A stretch of 64,000 bases of DNA from Butyriboletus loyo (lineage: Eukaryota > Basidiomycota > Agaricomycetes > Boletales > Boletaceae), in NCBI GenBank assembly GCA_038093515.1, contig JBBPSI010000062.1, forward strand, positions 1 to 64,000, in the 5' to 3' direction. A model generated the notes under the pieces. It was not told where the DNA came from, made no database searches, and was given only the letters and a program-made list of their open reading frames with translations. Below are positions 1 to 11,000 of this stretch, in pieces (position 1 is the first letter of the stretch; each line of letters starts with the position of its first letter). The translations under genes were made by a program, and so were the position numbers.

Positions 1-802
1 GTTTATCGTGTAAAGTCCAAAGAGGCACAACAGCGGATGGAAGAGATGCGTCAACTCATTAACAGGCGACAAGCTGAAGGTCCAACGACCCCGCACAACC
101 GGCCACGCAATTTCGTAGGGGAGAATGCTACACCAAATACACCTGAGGCGGTTAATTCGGCGGTTTTGACTCGCCTAGAGGAATCGTTGGTGGATGCAGA
201 CCAAAGTATGGTGCGCACAATGTCACACCACGAGACTCTGCGGGGTGATCTCGAACAGTTCATACTCGAGATCAAGGAGGTGAGTTTCAATGGTCTACTT
301 GAATGCTGTGGACCGATATTTTCTCCAGAAAGCTGCGGATCTTGATCGAACGCGAGTGGAACTACATCACACCAAGCGCCAATGCGAGCTTGTTAAGAGC
401 TTATTAGCAGATGCAACAGCCGAAAAAGAAATCATGTACGAGGTCAGTGCACGGCGATTATGACGATAAATGTATGGGCTCACCATATCACTCAGGCGTT
501 CAATGAGGAACTAGACGCGATGTATAACGACGCCAACCTCCCTCATGATGAAGCTTGGGAGTCAATGACAAAGAACTTGTGTCAAACGAAAGAGTCTCGG
601 AATGCTTTGAGTAAAGAGAATTCGTAAGTCTCGTTTGCTTCACATCTTCATCCGTTCCACGAGTTTGACAGGGAGCTAAAACGAAAAATCGCCGAACTGG
701 AGTCAGAAAGAGAGGAGTAAGTTCGTTGGTCGTCTACTGATTCTCGCCTGATTCTGTAACAGGTGGGCTGTCTTGCTACGGGCTCATGGACTGATATCAT
801 GA
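1..802 (+). CDS. C-terminal part of a coiled-coil protein (5' end outside window)
   Basis: The reading frame enters from the left edge and runs through five exons: <1..279, 329..442, 496..623, 672..716 and 763..802. All joins have GT/AG borders and agreeing phases, and the frame ends at TGA 800-802. The visible product is rich in charged residues with heptad-like stretches (segments around 'LERSLVDAD'-type and 'ELKRKIAELESEREE'), so it should form a coiled coil. It closes with the compact motif EEWAVLLRAHGLIS, which looks like a conserved tail. I do not recognise the family. Cytoskeletal or motor-associated proteins often look like this, but no motor or other catalytic domain lies inside the window, so no function is claimed. 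Confidence 0.75.
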
Positions 803-1044
803 CATGTTTCCTGATTTCCACGTCATTTTTTGCATACATTTTTGCTTTGCATTCTTGTTTACATACTCACAACGTCACCTCCGCAGCAGGACTGTATCAG
901 CAATTAACAGATCATACACTCTGCTTTACTGCTCGTTGTGCTACTAACTCTATCAATATTTTACGCTTCAAGGGAGAAGGCAAGCTCTTGTAAGCAACTG
1001 GTCCTCTGTCGTTAGGTGAGGTGGATGTGATAGAGGACTCTGGA

Positions 1045-2170
1045 TCAAGATCCGCTCGCTCTCCAAGAGTGTCTGTTAAAGGGCTGAAGGCCATTCAGAA
1101 GTAGAATCTTTCGCAGAGGTTTCACCGACCTCTCTGTGGCTGCAACAGAGCCGTCATCTATATAGTTATTTTCGTTGTCTTCTTCTGCGATATCTATCTC
1201 CCCGATGGACATGGTAGCCCATTGCTGAGAGATATCTAACAGTAGGTCCCATTGTTGTACCGCAGTAGGCGTGATTATTTCACCCCCTCCGCGCGAACAG
1301 ATTTCGCGGCAATGAGGACATTGGACTGAGCCTGTCTGATGATTGGATACTATATCGGAACCGTCGCCCAATGGCTCGAAACATTCAACACAATGTTGGC
1401 ATGGGAGACTGAATTCAGATTCAGATAGAAGCCTTGGGTGTGTAGGTCGGCATCTGACCTATAGCATTTTCCCACTGCCATCCCCTCCATACAGATTGCA
1501 CATTCTTCTGCCTCTGCAAGTGTGTTCATATCAATGGTATCACACATGCGTTGCAAGAGCTCGATAAGATGTGCAGGATCACAATGATGTTACGAGATGG
1601 TGGTACTTACCTTGATAGCGCTCTCCCCAAGGTTTACTGTCTGTCGGATCGGTACGACCCCATCATGATCATCAGCGAGTTCTTTCGCGTCTCGCTCAAC
1701 TTCTGTGTCCCAAAGCTGGAATAGTCAACATGGAGCGAGATCATCGCGAGTGCAAAATACACCTTTTTGATAGTACGCATGTCTTTTTCCCGGGCCTAAA
1801 TGTTGAACCTGTTGTAGCTCAAATCTAAAGCTTCCATTCTCTTTCTCGAGAGATCGAATTTGGGTGTACAGCTTCTCCACGCCCGATGTCGCTTCTCTCA
1901 GGTTGTCCTAGAGGAACTTGGAAGTTGTCTGCCGGTGGTAAAGCTAGAGATGAAACGTAGATACCAAGATAGACATCCCGGTTTCTCTTTTGACGGCTTC
2001 GTGAGGATGCCGCACGGAATTATTCAAGCCATCATCTCTCGTCGCTGAATGTTTGAATAGTGTGGGATGTGAGTCTTCTTGTGATAACTACCCGGACGGT
2101 ACTCACCGGTGTTCTCTATGGATTTCCGCTTGGAAGCCAGTCTACGTGTAGCTGCTCTTGTATTCGGCAT
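1045..2170 (-). CDS. C-terminal RING-finger protein, reading frame uncertain in the middle
   Basis: The ATG at 2170 opens a basic N-terminus (MPNTRAATRRLASKRKS). Charged coiled-coil exons follow, then a C-terminal RING-type zinc finger: ECAICMEGM, then LPCQHCVECFEPL after an intron, then VQCPHCREIC. The protein ends at TGA 1045-1047. Most joins have normal borders and compatible phases. Between about 1795 and 1815, however, the coiled-coil exon ending FELQQ and the next segment (REKDMRTIKK) are offset by one base, and I find no intron that restores the frame. Either a base is extra in the assembly, the locus is broken, or my model is wrong there. A RING finger suggests a ubiquitin E3 ligase, with substrate unknown. 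It is transcribed away from the neighbouring tRNA gene. Confidence 0.6.
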
Positions 2171-2341
2171 GATAAATCGAAATCGGAACAGTTTCTTGAT
2201 GATTGGTGATGTCCCCGTGAAAAGAATAAAAATAAAAACATTCTCAGGTAGCCCGGATCCACTTAGGGGAACAAGACATCTCAACGAGGGATGGATATGA
2301 ACAAACGGATCGATCAACATCACATTTCAATGTACAGTCAA

Positions 2342-2424
2342 GTCCCTGTCGATTAGTGGTTAAATCGCCACGTTGTGGATCTCACAATACCGTGGCGCCG
2401 CAGGTTCAATTCCTGCCAGGGACA
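2342..2424 (+). tRNA. tRNA-His (anticodon GTG) with an 11-nt intron
   Basis: A full cloverleaf folds. The 7-bp acceptor stem pairs GTCCCTG with CAGGGAC. The D arm pairs GATT with AATC. The anticodon stem is CCACG/CGTGG and the T arm is GCAGG-TTCAATT-CCTGC. The anticodon loop is 18 nt instead of 7. It reads TTGTGG, then eleven extra bases, then C, which places an intron one base 3' of the GTG anticodon, the normal eukaryotic position. The last listed base (2424) is the discriminator A. The internal B box is GGTTCAATTCC at 2403-2413. The gene lies only 95 bp upstream of the tRNase Z start codon on the same strand. Confidence 0.92.
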
Positions 2425-2427
2425 ATG

Positions 2428-2432
2428 TTTTT
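2428..2432 (+). terminator. Probable RNA polymerase III terminator of tRNA-His
   Basis: A run of five T begins four bases after the tRNA discriminator base. T-runs of four or more directly downstream are the usual Pol III stop signal. Confidence 0.7.
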
Positions 2433-2519
2433 CCAGGCGAAATCTTTTAGGTCGTAGCAGCGGTGTCTTTTTCCAAAGGCGATGGTCCTTCAACTTTTAT
2501 CCCATCGTGACTGCCCATC

Positions 2520-3790
2520 ATGGCTGCCCGAAGGTCCCCTGGAACAGTTGAGCTCTGCTTTTTAGGAACCGCTTCTGCGCAACCATCCTCCACAAGGAAT
2601 CACTCTGCGATCGCATTGCGTTTGGGTGGGGATGTGTGGTTATTTGACTGTGGAGAGGCGACCCAGCATCGAATACAAAAAAGCACAGTCAAGATGGGAA
2701 GGATCAAGAAAATATTCATCACCCATACCCATGGTTCGATTTTACGCGCGTCTAGTTGCTAGGCGGGGGTGACATTAACACACACAGGCGATCATATATT
2801 TGGTCTATTGCCCTTGATGGCATCAATCGCGAACGGCGCTGGGGGCACGATCGAGGACATTGAAGATCCTCGCGCACAGAGTCGGGGCAATGTCGACGTC
2901 GAGGTTGGTCTGCCAAACGTGCTGCTGCGCAGTTTCCAAGCTCACAGGGTAGCTAGCCACTGGAGATATACGGACCACTCGGAACACGCGCATACGTTCG
3001 TGCGGGCCTCACATATACGTACACTCTCTTGGGAGCTCCATACGTCGTCCACGAGCTTCGCTTTCCAACTGATCCACCCGACGGTGATCGGAGCGAGCTG
3101 CCATGGCACACGTCCGAACTGCCAAGCGGTCGGAATATATCCCAGGTTGGCGGAGTCTGGAAGGATATCTTCAGGGATGCTCTTGTCGGCGTCTCCGCAG
3201 CCCCCATTTTGCATTCCGTGCCATGCGTGGGGTATGTTATCCAGGAAGCCCCTGTTCCAGGAAAAATAGACCCACGAGACTACATCTCAAGCATAAAACG
3301 GACCAAGACCCCGATGTCGGTAATGAGTCGTTTACAACAAGGCGAGAGTGTCGAGCTTTCGGATGGGACTCTCCTACATGGCCCTCGTCGTCGTCCGGGC
3401 CGGAAGATCGTGATCCTTGGTGATACATATGACCCATCTGCAACCGCGGATATAGCTTGTTCACCCGACTTACTTGTTCATGAAGCGACAAATGCTCATC
3501 TCCCCGGTATAGATCCAACCACCAAACCTATTGATACGTTCGAGAGCGTCGAGGCAAGGGCAAAGTCTAGGGGTCATTCAACTCCGCAGATGGCCGCCGC
3601 CTTTGCGACACGAATCGGAGCACGAAGGCTTGTCTTGAACCACTTCTCACCCAGATACCCCGGGAACGACGACGTTAATGCGGAGGCGAGAGCCACAATG
3701 GAGGCGATAGCAGGTCTGGCGAGGGAACAGTTCACGGGCGAGATTATTTGCGCTAGGGATCTAATGACAGTAGAGGTAAACCTACCATAG
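2520..3790 (+). CDS. tRNase Z, short (ELAC1-like) form
   Basis: Zinc-dependent endonuclease that cuts precursor tRNAs after the discriminator base so that CCA can be added. Three exons (2520..2733, 2788..2903, 2957..3790) close exactly to give 387 aa, the size of the short tRNase Z class; long forms are about twice that. Metallo-beta-lactamase signatures appear in order. [12 protein letters not shown] and the metal-binding motif THTHGDHIFG come first; the latter is split by intron 1. They are followed by [49 protein letters not shown] and the terminal LNHFSPRY. All expected metal-ligand His and Asp residues are present. Its own natural substrate type, a tRNA gene, sits just upstream. The 3' end converges on THOC7 with 51 bp between stop codons. 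Confidence 0.95.
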
Positions 3791-3841
3791 CAGACTACGG
3801 AGCCTTGACAATGCAACAGGAATACATAACGCACGATAGCA

Positions 3842-5047
3842 TCAATCTTCCGGAGGATCGGACAATGCACTACTTGAATCACTCGCCTCTCCTTCTTCCA
3901 ACTCTTCTCTGATTTTTCTCTTCGTTTTTATTTGCTTCGGGTCCTCTGCTACCTCTCCCATTTCGATATCGTCATCTTCAGCTTGACTGAACGATGTCAA
4001 ATCTTTTCTTGAGTGTGTTTCCCTTTGCGACGACAGTGGAGTTCCTGAATGCGAAGCTGCATCTTTGATCGAAGTACTTGGCTTCAAAGACAACGGAATA
4101 TCAAGCGAGTCGATATCTTCCCCGTCCTCTTTCTCAGCGACCTCGCCGGATTCAATACCCTCCACATGCTTGTCGTCATCGACTGGTGGGGACCCTTGGA
4201 CGTCCTCATCAGCATCAATGGAATCGGCAGCGGGCGTGGGCATGGGGGAGGCCAAACGCGACACTGTGCTCTCCTTGTCTTTTCCCATCAGGCGGAGGGA
4301 GCTGAGATCCAATACGATATTATCCAGGGCAGACTTTTGCCCTCTGATGATACGTTCTTGCGTTTCGTGCTCTGACAAAATTGCCGCCATGTCGTTCTCC
4401 AACGCCAGAATCGACCTCGAATGCGACATGTTTCAGGATACCATAGTGTGAAGGGAGGAGACAATCAATGGGACAACGTACCGCTCCAATTCATCGCGAC
4501 TGGGGAGCGTGTTTATTTTTTCTGCGACCAAGTCGTACTCCATCTTCCGCTTGCGCTCCATTTGCGCGTGTTCCAACGCAACCTTGAGTTCGCCGATTTG
4601 GTTGCGGAGAAGATCGTGCTCTTGCTCTAGGGGGGAAGGTCGAGAAAAAAACGACCGCGAGTGGATTAGAACACGCACCGATTCTATTCCGCTCTCGTTG
4701 GTACTCCTCTACCTGCCTCGACTCGGCCTCGCAAATCATTAGGCTCTTCTTGAGTGCCAACTCGAAAGAGGCCAGTTCGACCAAGAAAGCCTCCCGTGCA
4801 TCATCGACGCTCCCACCGTGGGCGGGTGGTAATAATGGGATGTGTGCTAGTGAGGCATAGTTGTGGAACTTTTTGACGATGCGGCGGAGAGCCCGTTCAT
4901 CGTTGGCGATGCGGGTGTGGATGATGGCATCTGAAGGGGGAGTTATTGGAGTACCAACGCGTCGAGAGCCATGGCATATGTACCTTCTTCCTCTGCAGAC
5001 AGAGGCGGAATGGATGGTGTTGCTTCGAGGTGGGGAGGATTGCTCAT
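3842..5047 (-). CDS. THO complex subunit 7 (THOC7/Mft1 family)
   Basis: Subunit of the nuclear THO/TREX complex, which couples transcription to mRNA packaging and export. Exons 4984..5047, 4679..4930, 4482..4626 and 3842..4415 (coding order) keep phase and give 344 aa. The family core is a helical coiled coil: an N-terminal part with RIANDERALRRIVKKFHNY, then EQEHDLLRNQIGELKVAL, then the diagnostic region MEYDLVAEKINTLPSRDELE. An acidic, Ser-rich tail follows (EELEEGEASDSSSALSDPPED-like end), which is typical of basidiomycete members and disordered. The assignment rests on the order and wording of these blocks. Confidence 0.88.
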
Positions 5048-5198
5048 GGTGGACATCAAGTCCGAGTTGAGAAACGTAAATATGTTCCAAGACAATGCAA
5101 TGCGATAACATTAATGACATCCAAAACACGACACGCCGACTACAACCTCCGGGTCGAGGAGCGTCCCCCTCCGCACGAAAGAAAGAAAGGAGAACCAG

Positions 5199-7583
5199 TT
5201 AACCCCATTCATCTGACACAAACGGTGTCACAAGCTCATATATCTCCTCGTTCCCTGTGCTGCCCTTATTCGATCTGTGTCTTCCCATGACACGCTTGAT
5301 CATACCCCCGACGACCCCCTTCTTTGAAACGGCCTCCTGATCGATTGGGGCAACGCGCTCCGCTTCCGTCTGATAGCAGTTGTCGATATGCTGTGCCAAC
5401 TTTCGTAACCCGCTCGAGCTATCGTTGGCAGCCCTACGCGAGTCATGTACGGCCGATTGCAGATACATCGCAAGATTGGGAAAATTAATCGGGAGGTTGG
5501 GATATGGAGTTGTGGGCGTTGATGGCACAACATAATATTTGGCCATATGCGACTCGGAACCGTCGCGAAGGAGAGTCGGGAGCGGCGACAGCGCATACGA
5601 ATACGGTAGGACGGTGACATCGCCGTTAGTATACTTGTGCGAATTGTACAGGTTAGAAGGGATAGGGAGGTCTGTTGTCAGATAAAGAACTGTTCTCCAT
5701 TCAGACGCAGAGTGATGGATCTTGGCAGGCCCGATCATGAGCACAACAGTTCTCCACTCTGCATGCCTTGACACACCTTCACAAACTGAATTACAGACCG
5801 CAGTTTAAGATCATGCTTGGCGACGCTGAGCGCTTCTACGGTTGGCTCTATGCGGGTGCCGCTCAGTCTAGCCATCAACTTGAGCAACTTTCGCCAACTA
5901 GGGGCCTGAAAATGGAAGACAGGCGCTTTGCCATAAGGAAGTGTGATCACGTTTGGCATCGCACTAGCCATAGGCAGCATCTCCGTCGAGATAACTGGAA
6001 GAGTAAAGCCCAAAGCTAAACAACAATGTCAAAAAGGTGCGAGATGTACTTTGGGGTGGAGACATACAAATACCCATGAGCATCTCTCGTTCAACGTAAT
6101 GGTTTGCTGACAGCGAAACGACTGGTCGTGTGGATGGTCCTGGTTCTCTATCCGTCTCTTCTTCAGCTACTTCATCCAATGGGTCCAAGCTAGCCGAGGA
6201 CCCGAGAGAAGGGTCAGGACTCGGAGGCGGATGTGTCGAAGATTTATACCCAGGGGAAACAGGAACAAGTTCACTACCCAGGGAACGCCCAGCAGACGCA
6301 CTGTTTTCAGACGAAACTGATGACCAACTCGGTCTCTGAGGAAAGGGTGGCATTGGCGATTGTTCACTACTACTCGATCGAGTCTGTGATAAAGACGGCG
6401 GAGTGGGGACGCGGTCCGACGAGGGTGTGTAATCGCTTTGCAGGAATGTACCGGAAGTGGCTGAAGACGAGGATGGTGTAACAGTCGAATGACTCAGGGA
6501 AGGGGCAGGAAGCGGGCTCCGAACTAGGTTAGAAACAATGTTAGCGTACAGGGGGGGTGTTGGAGATACGGTATCACGGGAGACGTGCAAATTTTGGACG
6601 TCATTTGCTGTCCCTCGAGAAAATTCACTTGTATTGTCATCGGACTCGTTTTGATTTACGGAGGAAGACGAGACATCTTCATTCAGGGAAGAGTACTGTG
6701 ACGAAGTCGACGCCGTCGGAGTTATCATGTGTAGCCAACTTTCGCCTTCCGGAGGACGCGCAGAGGCCTTCATTGCAGAGATGGATGCCCGATCTACGGA
6801 TGGCGGTCGAGGAGAAGTGGAAGAAGAGGGTGAGGGCTCATCGAGAGAGTAGACGCTGTCAGATAATAGTCGTGATTCTTCCAGGGCTCTTGCGAGTTCT
6901 TCTTCCTCCTGGTAGATCAGCTCTTGTTCATGCTTTCGAGCTTCCGACGCAGAAAGCGTGAGCGCAAGTTTAATTTCTTTCTCGTCGGGGGAGGGTACGG
7001 TCTCCGATGCTATAGGTTCAGGGGGCTGTGAAGATGGACTGGCCATGGGTAGCGGTATCGATGCGGGATAGAGCGGAATTCTCGAGGCAGGAACGATGGC
7101 CAGTGCTGGCGGTTTGGGCGGTATCGGCGGTAACGGGTTAGTCAGGGGTTTGAGTAGCGCTTGCGGCTTTTGGGGGAGGGGAGGTGGCGGAGGAAGGGGG
7201 GCTTTGGGTTGCGTAAAGAAATAGTCGCCGTACAGCGATGAACGCTGTGGTGAGTGATAGGGTGAAGTCATAGGGCCATAGCTGGTGCGCGGCCGCTGGG
7301 TAGCACTTTTGTCCCAGATTCTTGCGCGCTGCTGGCCGGGGACGAGACTCGATGGGATAAATGACTGGGGTGCACTGATCGTCGTTTCTGTGATATAGGG
7401 CGATGGGCCCGACACGCTTGTGTGCCGGGGTCTGGGAGGGAGGGGAGTGAGCTGTGAGTGTGAGACATCGAAGGACGTGGCATGATGGGGTGAGCGAGAA
7501 TACTGCCAAGCTAAGGAGAGGGTAACCTAGGTCGAAAGGAGAGTGAAGACGGTGTCCGTACCTGGGTGGTTGTAGGATTGCAT
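5199..7583 (-). CDS. Large Pro/Ser-rich protein with a ubiquitin-interacting motif
   Basis: Four exons (7562..7583, 6074..7510, 5773..6015, 5199..5689) close in phase to 730 aa. The N-terminal third is proline-rich with polyproline runs such as PLPPPPPLPQKP. Next comes a short acidic helix, EEEELARALEESRLLS, which fits the ubiquitin-interacting motif (acidic run, then A-x-x-x-S). A long Ser/Thr-rich low-complexity region leads to a folded-looking C-terminal part of about 250 aa with MARLSGTRIEPTVEALSVAK. The UIM suggests binding to ubiquitinated partners. I do not recognise the C-terminal domain, so the overall function is unknown. The first exon codes for only seven codons. The last intron uses a GTCAAG donor and overlaps a local duplication (see findings). 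Confidence 0.8.
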
Positions 7584-8077
7584 CGGTAAGAAACAACTGG
7601 GCAGGACGACCAAGCGCTATCAGCGATACAATAAAAGGAGCACCACCCGTGAGTGATCAAGTACTTGTATGGCCCAGTCGTGCCTACAGTACAGCTTGGT
7701 TCGTCCAGAGCACCGTGGACGGCGAGGTCGAGACGGCAGTGGGACGGGTGAGAACAGCGCAAGGGCGGCACATGCCACAACGTTGAGCAGCCAACAGCGC
7801 CCATCTCGCTTGATTTATCGGCCCTTTGACTTTAACTCACATCAACCGTGGCGACAATCGACCATTGCTCGACACGCGAGGCACAAGTGCGGGTTGCGAT
7901 AAAACAATACTCTAACGTACAATATGCAAAAGAGAGCAAAGCGCTAACAGAAGTCATGCTGATGAGTGTGCTGAAGTCGAGAAGAGTGTTGAATGGCATG
8001 GCGTATGAGTATATGGTGTACGTGCAGCAGAAAATGAGATGAATACCAAGAGTGCAGAAACAGACGCATCAAAGGGG
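7584..8077. other. Intergenic spacer
   Basis: About 490 bp between the start of the UIM gene and the stop of RIM15, both on the minus strand. It should hold the promoter of the UIM gene and the RIM15 3' untranslated region. I see no RNA gene, repeat or convincing ORF. Confidence 0.6.
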
Positions 8078-11000
8078 TCATGACACACGAGAAGAAATGA
8101 ATTTAACAGGGTGCGAAACACCCTGGACAGCGGAGGTCTTGAATCCCAACTTCCGCATCACCGCCAACAGATCTGTTCTTTGTAGCGGCTTAGAAAGGGA
8201 AGCCGCAAACAAGCCGTTCTGCTCGTCCCCTGTGCTGTAAGCACTCACAGCGATAATCGGGGTGTTGGTGTTCTTGTTGTTCGTACTCTTGATATACCGA
8301 GCAGCACTTTCACCATCCACTACGGATCCCTCGACCTCAGTAGATGCGACCACGGTAAAGATAGATGCACTTACGAACTGGCATGTACAGGTCCATCAGG
8401 ATACAGTCGAATTCTGTGGGGTGCTCAGTTTAATTTCTTCCAGATCAAAGCAACGACTCACTGATGTCGCCCATCGCAACACCAATCGCTTCGGAGCCAT
8501 TAGCAACTACCACGCAACGACACCCAAGACGAATGAGCAACGTCTCTATTATCTTAGCCGTGATAGGATTATCCTCAGCCAGTAAGCATATTACAGCACG
8601 ATCCGTGGGATCCGGCCCCTTGCGCAAATCCACGGAATGAACTGACGAAGGCGGCGTCACTTCAAACTGACTTAAACTTTGCCCTGCTGAGGAAGGCCAG
8701 TTGTCAGAGCCTGATCCATCGCCCGCACTACTCGATATAGATGCAGTTCGTAATCGGCTCGGCATCGTGTTTCTGCGCTCAACGCCGTCAAGGTGATTCA
8801 GTTTGAACCTCTCGATCGCGCCAAACTCCGAAGGTTTGCGGGTATGATTTCCAGAACTACTCCCTGATGTTGATGGTGGCATGCTTGTTCTCGACGGCGA
8901 GGAAGCGATCGACGAAGTCGACGTTGACGGAGAAGGAGGGCCTTGAGAGATAGTCTTTTGGTCTATAGTCGTCACAACGCTCGGAGGCTTCTTATGGCGC
9001 TGTGATAGACTACGCCTTCGTGTGCTGATGCTAGCTGGGTCGGATAAGGTGTGAGTGATGGGGACTAACTGATCCGTTTTGAGCTTGCGAATCACATCGT
9101 CGTTCGCCTGCTTCAAGACCGGTAAGTTCTTGAAACTGAAGGACCCAAAGTCATCGCTGGCTGGAGAGGGAGCCGAGTCTCGGTTGCTTGTTATGGAAAT
9201 GGGGTTTGGCTGTGCGGTGGTCGGATTGATGACTAGGCTCTCCATGTTCGTGATCGCAATGTCGTCGTCATGGAACAACTGAGGTATGGCACCTCGGGGA
9301 TCGAAATAATCCGTCGACTCCGGGTCCGAGATTTGCGGTATGAACGCAGCTTCTTTCGAAGTGACATTATCCCACTCAATCCCCTCAAAAAAGGGGTGGC
9401 CTTTAACTTCATCGGCACCGTTAGCGCCCAATCGTGTCGCGGGATTGGTGTCCATAAGTCTTCGCATGAAATCCTTGACCTCGTCCAAGAAATCTACCCA
9501 ATCTTCGTGCCACTCGATGTGTCCCGAGAGTATGTTTTCAAATACCTTTTCTGGAGTCTCGGCGTGGAAGGGTGGGATCCCATACAAAAATTCGTATGTG
9601 ATGACCCCGAGAGCCCACTAAACGACAATGAGTAGCTGTACGTCTTCGAGTACAATGTGAGGTTCCGCACCCAATCAACGGCAGCGTCATCACCGCGAAG
9701 ACCTAGTATTGTCTCGGGTGCCAGATAGTCCGGCGTGCCGACGAACTTTTGCTCACCAGGAGGGGTATTGCCACCTGAATGCGAGCGTAGATCTGTGGTG
9801 AGTTCCGTGGCGAACGATTGTAAAGGGCTGTCTGCAGCCCTGCTCCGCCTCGAATAAAAGTTTGATACCAACTCAGAACCACTGCCTGACTCGCTGATGT
9901 CGTCTGCGGGAAACTGTAATAACGATATTCCATTCCGAGGCACGGGATACGCTCCTTGCCCAAAATACGAACCTCCGTCGAATGGCAACATCGGAGAGGC
10001 AAGGAAACCTGAATCCAGGGAAGGGGGCCGAGACCGCGAATCGTACCTCGTGCGATGACGAAGTCCCATTCCCATAGGTCCCTCTCGTGTCTGTCGACCT
10101 AAGAGACCAATCCTGCTCAGTCCGAAATCGGTGAGCTTCAAGTGCCCGTGCTGATCGATGAGCAGGTTGTCGGGCTTCAAGTCCCTTGTTTGACAACGAC
10201 TGTCAGATTGGCTGTTTATATCTTAACAACGAGCTCGGACTTACCGATGAACAATGCCTCGTTCATGAAGGTACTCGAGACCCAACACCACTTCCGCAAT
10301 ATACTGACGGGTCCATTCTTCTGGCAGCGACCCCAGCGACTTGATGAGGGCAGCACAGTCACCACCGTTTAGGTACTCCATAACGAGGTACAGGTTGTCC
10401 TTGCTTTGGAAAGTGAAGTATAACTTTGCTACGAATGGCGACTCTGCCTGGTTCATGAGGATCATCCGTTCTGCCTTTACATTGGTGATCTGGTTCTTCG
10501 CGATCATGTCAGCTTTCTTGAGTACCTTGATCGCATAATAATCGCCTGTAGCCTTCTTCTTGGCAAGGAAAACCGAACCAAATGCACCCTTACTTATCGG
10601 TTTGATGATGTCAAAATCCTTGATGGAGGTCGGCGTAGAACGGGACAGTGGCACCGCGGAAGGCTGGCGGGGAGATAGAGGCGTATTGGAAGATGTTGGA
10701 CTGAACATCGGATTGACAGTGGAATGTCGTCGGTGTCCACGGCGAGTGGCAGCTGGGGCATCTCGGGGGATAATGTTAGGTGACAAAGGAGGTGTAACTA
10801 GAAGTCGTGGTTCCAGGAGGTTGTTGGTGGATCGACGGGCCCTTAGTGTGCCGTTCTCAGCAAGAACTTCATTGAGATCCATGTAGGGTGGATGGTCATC
10901 CGGGCAAGTAGAAGCAGTGATCGGTTGTGCCAGAGCAAGAGGAGACGATATGGATGATGGCGTCGAGGATCTGGTGGGCATCTTGTTCATCATTTGCCAA

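Noticed and set aside
9079..9635. Plus-strand frames within the RIM15 kinase region
   Set aside because: Shadow frames of the kinase exons; no conserved motif.
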